Shown here: one piece after another, positions 1 through 6,240 of the stretch
How positions within the stretch are numbered: the first letter of the stretch is position 1
Layout: the number at the start of each line of letters is the position of its first letter
Origin: Pseudomonadota bacterium
GTDB lineage: Bacteria; Pseudomonadota; Gammaproteobacteria; Xanthomonadales; Rhodanobacteraceae
Direction of reading: 5' to 3'
Assembly (NCBI GenBank): GCA_029561145.1
Contig: JAKQJM010000059.1
Coordinates: 1-36,730, forward strand
DNA: 36,730 bases
Position numbers and translations under genes: made by a program
Notes under the pieces: model-generated
The model's database searches: none
What the model was told of the DNA's origin: nothing
Seen by the model: the letters and a program-made list of their open reading frames with translations, nothing else

Positions 1-312
1 CGATGGGCGCTGCGCCTGTTCCTGGTCGTCAGCGGCGTCTGGTTTTTTCGCATCGGCCTGATGTTCTGGATCGCGCTGAACCAGGGGCCGGTCGGCTTCG
101 ATCCGGAAACGTTCCGCGGTCCCGCACTCGTTGCGCTCGCATTCGGCCAGACTCTCGTCCCCCTCGCCATCCTCGAGTTGTATTTCCGCGCGCAGCGGAG
201 TCCCTCGACAATCCTGCGTGCCGGGATGGCAGCGGTTCTCGGCGTGCTGTCACTGGCGACAGCAGCCGGCATCACCGCCGCATTTTTCCTCATGTGGCTG
301 CCGCGACTCTGA
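1..312 (+). CDS. C-terminal part of a DUF2306-like integral membrane protein
   Basis: The frame is open from the first base, so the start lies outside the window and only about 103 residues are visible. The piece begins RWALRLFLVVSGVWFFRIGL and contains about three hydrophobic stretches, separated by a short polar loop (NQGPVGFDPETFRG) and a segment with ELYFRAQRS. The aromatic/basic start of the first helix resembles the DUF2306 family of uncharacterised small membrane proteins; this is recognition by eye. It ends with TGA 41 bases before the histidine kinase gene on the same strand and could be co-transcribed with it. No function can be given. Confidence 0.6.
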   Translation, partial: RWALRLFLVVSGVWFFRIGLMFWIALNQGPVGFDPETFRGPALVALAFGQTLVPLAILELYFRAQRSPSTILRAGMAAVLGVLSLATAAGITAAFFLMWLPRL

Positions 313-352
313 TGGGCGTCATTGAGTCGCGATTCGCTGATAACCTCGGGAG

Positions 353-1441
353 ATGAGCCCGGCAGCAGCGTCTCCGATTCCACCCGTGCAGCAGATCCCG
401 CGCCTGTTCGGTTGGCAGCGCCTGCGCGTCATCCTGATTGTCTGCGCTGTGCTCAGCGCGATGATGGCGCCGACCTGGCAGGCGTCCTACCTCGCGCTGG
501 TCGGCCGCTGGCTGTTCATCGGCAGCGCCTGTCTGCTGATGTTCGGCCTGTTCGAACGTTGGCCGTCGCGTCTGCCGGGCTGGATCGCACGCTGGACGCT
601 GCAGGTGGCCGGCGTGGTCGTTGTCATCCCGTTCGCCGCCTGGTTCGCCTATGTGTTGACGACGCAGGGCGACCCTGTACCGTTCTGGCGGAACAACGAT
701 CGCCTTGCAGGTTTCGGCATGTTCACGGTGACGAGCCTGCTGATTGCGCCGTGGATGGCCGTCGCTGCCCTGATCGGGCAGATCAACGGCAAGGCACAAC
801 GCCAGGCACTGGCCTTCGAGCTCGAGCGCAGCGAGTTCGAACGCAAGGCCGTCGATGCGCACCTGCGCCTGCTGCAGGCACAGGTCGAGCCGCATTTCCT
901 TTTCAATACCCTGGCCAACATCCGCGAACTGGTCGATTCCGGCTCGCCACGGGCGTCGGCGGTATTGGGCAGCCTGATCGCCTATCTGCGCGCCGCGGTT
1001 CCGCGCCTGCAGGAACCCGCCACGACATTGCGGCAGGAACTCGACCTCGTGCAGGCCTATCTCGACGTCATGCACATGCGCATGCCCGATCGGCTGCAGT
1101 TCGAGCTGCATGTCGACACGATAGCCACGTCGATCCCGTTCCCGCCCATGGCCCTGCTGACCCTGGTCGAGAACGCCGTGCGCCACGGCATCGACCCGAG
1201 CGAGAGCGGGGGTCGCATCGAGATTCGCATTGTCGAGGACGAAGGCCGCTGCCGCGTCCAGGTCATCGACAGTGGCGTCGGGTTGGCTCGTGGCAGCGGG
1301 AGTCCCGGTACCGGGCTGTCGACGCTGCGCGAGCGGCTGCAGATCGTCTACGGAGGGGACGCGCATGTCTGGCTGATTCCGTTGACTCCAAATGGCGCCT
1401 GCGCCGAACTCGAGTTTCCGCTGCAACGGAGATCCTCATGA
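353..1441 (+). CDS. LytS/AlgZ-type sensor histidine kinase
   Basis: Membrane sensor kinase of 362 residues that should phosphorylate the response regulator encoded next. About four hydrophobic segments occupy residues 22-145. A short helical linker leads to the His_kinase (PF06580) signature H181-F-L-F-N, where H181 is the expected phosphoacceptor. The ATPase N-box follows at LVENAVRHG, with N274 as the likely Mg-binding Asn, and a glycine-rich G box (GSPGTGLSTL) lies near residue 320. No periplasmic sensor domain is visible, as usual for this family, so the stimulus is unknown. The stop overlaps the next start as ATGA, indicating translational coupling. The Shine-Dalgarno-like GGGAG touches the ATG at 353, unusually close, while GATAAC sits 8 bases upstream; a leaderless transcript is possible. 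Confidence 0.9.
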   Translation: MSPAAASPIPPVQQIPRLFGWQRLRVILIVCAVLSAMMAPTWQASYLALVGRWLFIGSACLLMFGLFERWPSRLPGWIARWTLQVAGVVVVIPFAAWFAYVLTTQGDPVPFWRNNDRLAGFGMFTVTSLLIAPWMAVAALIGQINGKAQRQALAFELERSEFERKAVDAHLRLLQAQVEPHFLFNTLANIRELVDSGSPRASAVLGSLIAYLRAAVPRLQEPATTLRQELDLVQAYLDVMHMRMPDRLQFELHVDTIATSIPFPPMALLTLVENAVRHGIDPSESGGRIEIRIVEDEGRCRVQVIDSGVGLARGSGSPGTGLSTLRERLQIVYGGDAHVWLIPLTPNGACAELEFPLQRRSS

Positions 1442-2220
1442 ATCGAAGATCGCCAACCGCCCTGATCGCCGATGACGAGCCGCTGTTGCGCGATTCGCTC
1501 GCACGAATGCTGCGGCAGGCCTGGCCGGAGCTCGAGGTCGTGGCAATGGCGCGCAACGGACGCGAGGCCGTCGAGCAGTTCGAGGCGCTTGCCCCCGCGG
1601 TGTGCTTTCTCGACGTGCACATGCCTGGCATGTCCGGCGTGGAGGCGGCGCGATGTATCGGGCGACGTGCCGAGCTCGTTTTCGTCACCGCATTTGACAA
1701 CTACGCATTGCAGGCATTCGAGCAGGGCGTGCTCGACTACCTGGTCAAGCCGGTCGAATCGGCACGGCTCGACGCGACCGTGGCGCGTATCCGCGAACGC
1801 CTGCTCGCCTCGAACACGACATCCGACAATGTCGCCCTGATCGAACAACTCGCGGCCCGACTGCGGACAGGGCAATCGAACCCGCTGCGCTGGATCCGTG
1901 CTTCGGTCGGGACGACCGTGCGATTGATTGCCGTCGACGAAATCGACTATCTGCGATCCGACGGAAAATACACGCGCGTCGCATGGCGCAATCCCGTCGA
2001 CAAGTGCAACGATGCGCTGATCCGCATGCCGCTCAGGGAAATCCTCGAACAGCTCGATCCCGCGCAGTTCATCCAGATCCATCGTGCGGTCGTCGTCAAC
2101 CTGCGCGCGGTCAGTCATGTCGTCCGCGCCGACAACGAGACGGCAAGCCTCCACCTGCGCGGCCGTGACGAAGTGCTGCCGGTCAGTCGCAGCTACCTGC
2201 ACCTGTTCAAGCAGATGTGA
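1438..2220 (+). CDS. LytTR-family response regulator
   Basis: DNA-binding response regulator of 260 residues, partner of the upstream kinase. The receiver domain (about residues 5-125) has the acidic pair D12-D13, phosphoacceptor D59 in FLDVHMPG, T84 in FVTAFD and K104 in YLVKPVE, so phosphorylation chemistry is intact. The LytTR domain (about residues 155-258) shows IDYLRSDGKYTRV and the typical FIQIHRAVVVNLRAV segment. LytTR proteins bind DNA as dimers through a beta-fold rather than a helix-turn-helix. The ATG at 1438 lies inside the stop region of the kinase gene (ATGA overlap). The kinase/regulator arrangement matches LytS-LytR and AlgZ-AlgR. Targets cannot be read from this window. Confidence 0.92.
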   Translation: MNRRSPTALIADDEPLLRDSLARMLRQAWPELEVVAMARNGREAVEQFEALAPAVCFLDVHMPGMSGVEAARCIGRRAELVFVTAFDNYALQAFEQGVLDYLVKPVESARLDATVARIRERLLASNTTSDNVALIEQLAARLRTGQSNPLRWIRASVGTTVRLIAVDEIDYLRSDGKYTRVAWRNPVDKCNDALIRMPLREILEQLDPAQFIQIHRAVVVNLRAVSHVVRADNETASLHLRGRDEVLPVSRSYLHLFKQM

Positions 2221-2276
2221 GCAGGATTGCCCGCAGCCCCGGGCAAGTCGTTGCACTCATCGCGGATGCCGCGGCA

Positions 2277-3128
2277 TCAAACCGCAAGCCTTGCCACAAC
2301 CAGGTCGATGAACGCACGCAGGCGCGCGAGCCTGCGCAGGTCGCGGTGCCAGGCGATCCACGTGTCGCGGCCTGGCGGATCGCTGCCGAGATCGAGGCGC
2401 TCGATTCCGTCCAGGCCATCGCCCAGGGGTTGCGGCAGCACGGCGATGCCCGCGCCGAGCTGGCACATGCGCGCCTGTACGTCGCGATTGTTGCTGCGAA
2501 AGCTGATTCGCGCGTTCGGCAACGCGTGCTTCAACCAACTGTCATCGGGTGTGCCGGAGAATCCGGATTCCAGGCCGATCAGCGAATGGCCGGCTCCGTC
2601 ACCGGCCGTCGGTCGCGGTGAGCCGACGCGCACGTAGACGCGATAGGGCATGTGCAGGAGCTTGCGCGAGACCACATCGGGCTCGACGAACGGCCGGATC
2701 CGGAATGCCAGATCCGCCTCTCGCCGTGCAAGGCTGAGAAACCGGGATTCCGTCAGCAGTTCGACGTCGACGCGAGGATGCGAGCTTGCGAATTCCGCGA
2801 GTACCGGGCTCAGGACATGTGCGCCGAACCAATCCGAGCACGTGACCCGGAGCGAGCCTTCGACATGCTGCGCGCCGCTCGCGAGGCGACGCTCGATCGC
2901 GAGGACTTCCTCCTCGATCCGTTCCGCGTGTTCGAGCATGGCGCTGCCCTCGTCGGTCAGGATGAATCCGGCGGCGGTGCGCTGGAAAAGAGGCTGGCCG
3001 ACCGAAGCTTCGAGTGCGCGCAGGCGCCTGCCCATGGTCGGCTGGGATTGCGCCAGCTTGCGCGCCGCAGCGCCCAGCGAACCTTCGCGGGCCACACCGA
3101 GGAACACACGAAGATCGCTCCATTCCAT
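2277..3128 (-). CDS. LysR-family transcriptional regulator
   Basis: 283-residue regulator. The N-terminal winged helix-turn-helix (about residues 1-60) has the family pattern LRVFLGVAREGSLGAAARKL followed by QPTMGRRLRALE and LFQRTAAGFILTDEG. A coiled linker (ERIEEEVLAIERRL) leads to a periplasmic-binding-protein-like effector domain from about residue 90 (VEGSLRVTCSDWFG) to near the end. The ligand is unknown. It is transcribed away from the CPBP protease gene at 3282. LysR proteins often control the divergent gene, and the shared intergenic stretch holds two palindromes listed separately. Its regulation of CPBP is inference. Confidence 0.92.
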   Translation of the reverse strand: MEWSDLRVFLGVAREGSLGAAARKLAQSQPTMGRRLRALEASVGQPLFQRTAAGFILTDEGSAMLEHAERIEEEVLAIERRLASGAQHVEGSLRVTCSDWFGAHVLSPVLAEFASSHPRVDVELLTESRFLSLARREADLAFRIRPFVEPDVVSRKLLHMPYRVYVRVGSPRPTAGDGAGHSLIGLESGFSGTPDDSWLKHALPNARISFRSNNRDVQARMCQLGAGIAVLPQPLGDGLDGIERLDLGSDPPGRDTWIAWHRDLRRLARLRAFIDLVVARLAV

Positions 3129-3156
3129 GGATGGGCCTGTCGAGAACGGGCATTCA

Positions 3157-3203
3157 ATTATGCATGGAGTTTATTCAGGAATGTTCGTTCCCATTCACGA
3201 ATG
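3157..3203. promoter_or_regulatory. Likely LysR operator: two ATTC-N2-GAAT palindromes 20 bp apart
   Basis: ATTCAGGAAT (3173-3182) and CATTCACGAATG (3192-3203) are both perfect ATTC-N2-GAAT dyads with centres exactly 20 bp apart, about two helical turns. A CATTC half-site lies further towards lysR at 3151. On the minus strand CATAAT (complement of 3157-3162) could be the -10 of the lysR promoter. The spacing and place between divergent genes fit a LysR tetramer site that also gives autoregulation. Binding is inferred. Confidence 0.5.
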
Positions 3204-3281
3204 TAGTCGGTAACGTCCTGGCCCGGCGAACGGAATCCTGTTCGACCGGACCAAACGACCATCGGCCCAGGGGCACACTTC

Positions 3282-4151
3282 GTGTTCAAACGCAGCATGA
3301 TCAGACAATCCCTGCTCCGCCTGCTGCTGGCAGCGGCGAGCATCTTCCTGGCAGTCCAGTTGTTCAGGTTGGTCCTCATCCCAGGCATCGAGGCCGTCTT
3401 TCATCCGTCAGGGTTCATGACGATCGCGATCCGGCGCTCGGGCATCCTCGCCTTTGCCTTGCTCGGCTACTGGCTTCATGTTCGCCATGTCGAGAAGCGG
3501 CCTGCCATCGAGCTGAAGCTCAGGCCGGCCGGCATCGGACTTGCCGCAGTGGCCGGCATGACGATGATTTCCGTCACCCTGATCGCGCTGTTCGCAGCGG
3601 GAGTCTACGAGGTCGTCTTGTTCCGCGGTCCGCGAATCGAACTGCTGGGCGTCGCCTCGGTCATCCTGGTTGCAGCGATGCTCGAGGAGCTGGTGTTCCG
3701 CGGTGTCCTGTTCCGCATCCTCGAGGATGCCCTCGGCACGACCTGGGCGCTCTGGCTGCAGGCGGGAATTTTTGCCGCATTGCATCTTGCGAATGCCGAA
3801 TCCAGCCCATCGGAGCTGGCAACGACCCTGGTTTCGGGAACCCTGATCGGTGCATTGTGGACACTGCTGTTCGTTGCGACACGCAACCTGTGGATCGTGG
3901 CCGCGCATCACGCGGCCTGGAATTTCACGATCCTGCTCGCGGGCGTTCCATTGTCCGGATTGTTGAACTGGCGAAGCATGGCGCCGATCGAGAGTCGCTA
4001 CGACGGACCGCAATGGCTGACCGGTGGCGTGTTTGGCCCCGAGGATTCGCTGATCACGATGGTCGTCGTCAGTCTGGTCGTGGTCGCGCTGGTGGTCTGG
4101 ACGAGAAGGACCGGTCGCTACCTGCCTCCGCCTTCGCTGCGCGCAGCGTGA
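3282..4151 (+). CDS. CPBP-family intramembrane metalloprotease
   Basis: 289-residue integral membrane protein with about seven or eight hydrophobic segments and the complete CPBP (Abi/Rce1-like) catalytic set. E135-E136-x3-R140 is in LEELVFRGVLF, F164-x3-H168 in FAALHL, and H210-x3-N214 in HHAAWN. Members are Rce1-related glutamyl/metal-dependent proteases in the membrane; bacterial substrates are mostly unknown. The start chosen is GTG 3282, with AGGGG about 8 bases upstream; ATG 3297 in frame is an alternative. The stop overlaps the GTG of the cupin gene (GTGA), so the two are probably translated together. The gene may be controlled by the divergent LysR protein. Confidence 0.88.
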   Translation: MFKRSMIRQSLLRLLLAAASIFLAVQLFRLVLIPGIEAVFHPSGFMTIAIRRSGILAFALLGYWLHVRHVEKRPAIELKLRPAGIGLAAVAGMTMISVTLIALFAAGVYEVVLFRGPRIELLGVASVILVAAMLEELVFRGVLFRILEDALGTTWALWLQAGIFAALHLANAESSPSELATTLVSGTLIGALWTLLFVATRNLWIVAAHHAAWNFTILLAGVPLSGLLNWRSMAPIESRYDGPQWLTGGVFGPEDSLITMVVVSLVVVALVVWTRRTGRYLPPPSLRAA

Positions 4152-4546
4152 CCGGCATCGTCGTGTCCAAGGTCGTGTCACCGGGGAAGATCGCGGCGTC
4201 GCTGTCCGAGTACTGGTCACCGCGCATCATCGCCCGGGTCGATGACGCCTGCGTCAAGGTGGCGAAGGTCAACGGCGTGCTCGGCTGGCACCGCCATCTC
4301 GACGAGGACGAGATGTTCTTCGTCCTCGACGGAAGCTTGCACATCGATCTCGAGGACGGATCAAGCGTGGATCTCGCCGCGGGCGATCTGCATGTCGTGC
4401 CGAAGGGCGTGCGGCACAATCCGCGGGCGGACAATGACTGCCTGCTGGTCCTCGTCGAGCGCGAGTCGACGCTGCACACGGGAGACGTCGTCAACGAATT
4501 CACTCGCTCGCTCGACGAGCAGCGCCGACCCATCGAGGACGCCTGA
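4148..4546 (+). CDS. Small cupin-domain protein
   Basis: 132-residue single-domain cupin. Motif 1 is visible as GWHRHLDEDEMFFVLDG, with H48 and H50 and nearby acidic residues able to bind a metal. Motif 2 is the GDLHVVPKGVRHNP stretch. Single-cupin proteins of this kind are often metal-dependent sugar or small-molecule enzymes or binding proteins; the substrate cannot be told. The start is GTG 4148, overlapping the CPBP stop as GTGA; GTG 4163 is a second in-frame option. The stop codon lies in a palindrome shared with the convergent isomerase gene. Confidence 0.82.
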   Translation: MTGIVVSKVVSPGKIAASLSEYWSPRIIARVDDACVKVAKVNGVLGWHRHLDEDEMFFVLDGSLHIDLEDGSSVDLAAGDLHVVPKGVRHNPRADNDCLLVLVERESTLHTGDVVNEFTRSLDEQRRPIEDA

Positions 4547-4558
4547 CCGGGTCAGGCG
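4540..4558. terminator. Palindrome carrying the stop codons of two convergent genes
   Basis: CGCCTGACCGGGTCAGGCG is a perfect inverted repeat. Its left arm contains the TGA of the cupin gene (4544-4546) and its right arm the TGA of the minus-strand isomerase gene (4552-4554). No T-run follows, so intrinsic termination is uncertain; it may act as an mRNA 3' end structure. Confidence 0.35.
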
Positions 4559-5316
4559 CGCCGGGCCTTGAGGCGCGCCACCATGGCGTGGAGTACGCCC
4601 TGGGCTTCTGCACAGAACCAGCGTTCGGCGAAAACCTCATTGCCGATCGTGGCGACCGCATCGAACTGGGCATGCAGGTCGGCGCGGGCGATGCGGCGGG
4701 TTTCGCTCATCGCCTGCGGCGGCAGCTTGAGCAGATCCTGCAACCAGCCGAGCGCGCGGCCGACCACGAGTTCGGTGTCGACCAGCTCGTCGACGAGCCC
4801 GACGCGCAAGGCTTCCTCGGCCTCGATCATCGAGCCGGCGACCATCAGGCGTTCGGCACGATGCGCGCCGAGCAGCCGTCGCATCGCGGCCTGGATGATC
4901 TCGGGGACGACCAGGCCGACCTGGACTTCGTTGAGGCCGATGCGAAAGGCGCCGCGTGCCATTACCCGGTAGTCGCAATACAAGGTCAGCACGGCGCCGC
5001 CAGCCGGGCTGTGACCGGTGATCGCCGCGACGACAGGAATCGGCGAACGCGCGAGCGCTTCGCAGAGGCCGACGAATTCGCTCCAGAACACGCCCATTGC
5101 CGCACGATCCAGCTGCAGCAGGCTGGGCACATCGAGACCCGCCGAAAACATGCCTGGATGACCCGAAACCACGATGCCGCGCGCGCCGTGGGCGGGTGCC
5201 GACAAGACGGCGCCGCGCAGTGCATTCACGAGTTCGGGATTGAACGCATTGACCGGAGGTCGCGCCAGGTGCAGTTCGTGGATGTCATCGTGGCGAATGG
5301 TTTCCAGCACGGTCAT
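4552..5316 (-). CDS. Enoyl-CoA hydratase/isomerase family protein, ECI1-like
   Basis: 254-residue crotonase-fold protein. The pattern SPAGGAVLTLYCDYR followed by FRIGLNEVQVGLVVP and HRAERLM resembles mitochondrial delta3,delta2-enoyl-CoA isomerase (ECI1/DCI) more than a standard hydratase. The first hydratase Glu position (Glu144 of rat hydratase) is Val109 here. The second Glu is kept as E130 in GLNE, the single-Glu arrangement used by ECI1-type isomerases. The oxyanion loop FSAGLDVPSLL is present. The likely role is shifting 3-enoyl-CoA to 2-trans-enoyl-CoA during oxidation of unsaturated fatty acids. The start is ATG 5316; a longer frame runs upstream to 5517 but its extra residues do not look like the family. 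Subfamily choice is by eye. Confidence 0.85.
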   Translation of the reverse strand: MTVLETIRHDDIHELHLARPPVNAFNPELVNALRGAVLSAPAHGARGIVVSGHPGMFSAGLDVPSLLQLDRAAMGVFWSEFVGLCEALARSPIPVVAAITGHSPAGGAVLTLYCDYRVMARGAFRIGLNEVQVGLVVPEIIQAAMRRLLGAHRAERLMVAGSMIEAEEALRVGLVDELVDTELVVGRALGWLQDLLKLPPQAMSETRRIARADLHAQFDAVATIGNEVFAERWFCAEAQGVLHAMVARLKARRA

Positions 5317-5577
5317 CGAGTGGCCTCGGAGTGGGAGTTCGAAGGTGCATGGACCTGCACCAGGCAGGAGCGCGTGGGGCAGCCCGGCGCTCCGTCGCAT
5401 CGCCGCGAGTTTAAGGCAAGGCGGATCAGGTGGTGCAATCGTCTCATTGCCTGGTCGGCGTCGCCTTGGGACAGCATCGACTCGGCCGCCGGCGGCGTTG
5501 CGGTCACATTGCGGCAATTCGCGTCAGGCCTGCGCGCGCAGCGCGGGCTATGATGACGGATCCCCGTGGAGTAGCCG

Positions 5578-6045
5578 ATGAAAGCCCTGTGCCGCGTGTT
5601 TTCAGTTCTGCTCGTGTTCCTGCTTGCTGCGGACGCCTTGGCGGCGGCGCGGATCGAGGTTTCCAATGCGTGGATTCCGCAGGCCCCGCCGGGCGCCCCG
5701 ATGCTTGCCGGCTATCTGACCCTGGCCAATTCCGGCGACACCGCGGTCAGCCTGCTCGCCGCGGAGAGCGAACGGTTCCGCACCGTCTCGGTACACAGGA
5801 CCGTGATCGAAAATGGCGTGTCACGCATGCGCGAGCTCAACCGGCTCGAGATCGCGCCAGGCCAGGAGATCAAGTTCGCTCCAGGCGGCATGCATCTGAT
5901 GCTGATGCAACCGCGCAGCGAAGTCGTCGCGGGCGATCGCATCCAGATAACCTTCCTGCTGTCGGATGGCCAGCGCGTTCCTGCGATCTTCGAGGTTCCG
6001 GCCGCCGAAGCCGCGACCGGGGATGCGCACGAACAGCATCATTGA
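5578..6045 (+). CDS. PCuAC-family periplasmic copper chaperone
   Basis: 155-residue secreted protein. A signal peptide with a hydrophobic core (residues 5-20) ends near LAADALAAA. The mature part matches the PCuAC (DUF461) fold, with SNAWIPQAPPGAPMLAGYLTLAN-type opening strands. The family Cu(I) motif H-x10-M-x21-H-x-M is complete: H73, M84, H106, M108. A His-rich tail (HEQHH) may add a metal site. Family members deliver copper to cytochrome c oxidase in the periplasm. The usual Sco-like partner is not in this window. TATGAT at 5549-5554, about 24 bases upstream, is a possible -10 box without a clear -35. Confidence 0.92.
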   Translation: MKALCRVFSVLLVFLLAADALAAARIEVSNAWIPQAPPGAPMLAGYLTLANSGDTAVSLLAAESERFRTVSVHRTVIENGVSRMRELNRLEIAPGQEIKFAPGGMHLMLMQPRSEVVAGDRIQITFLLSDGQRVPAIFEVPAAEAATGDAHEQHH

Positions 6046-6240
6046 GCGGAAGCCCGCGAAACCCGCCGGTCCAGCCCGGGCGTCTGTTCGACGAATCGCT
6101 GCACGGCCGTCCCGCGAGCCGCGCCGAGGGCTTCGTCACGGGGTTTTTGCGCAGCGGCTCGTTGTTCGTCGATTGCCTTTTGTTGCGATGCATCGAAGAA
6201 TGACGGACTCGCCTCCCGAGCCTGCCCAGTACCCGGAATC

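Noticed and set aside
6046-6240. Possible small gene between the PCuAC and lysC-lysA genes, e.g. a minus-strand Ala/Gln-rich C-terminus (FFDASQQKAIDEQ)
   Set aside because: The peptide looks protein-like but no start codon with a ribosome site precedes it, and the frame enters lysC-lysA antisense.
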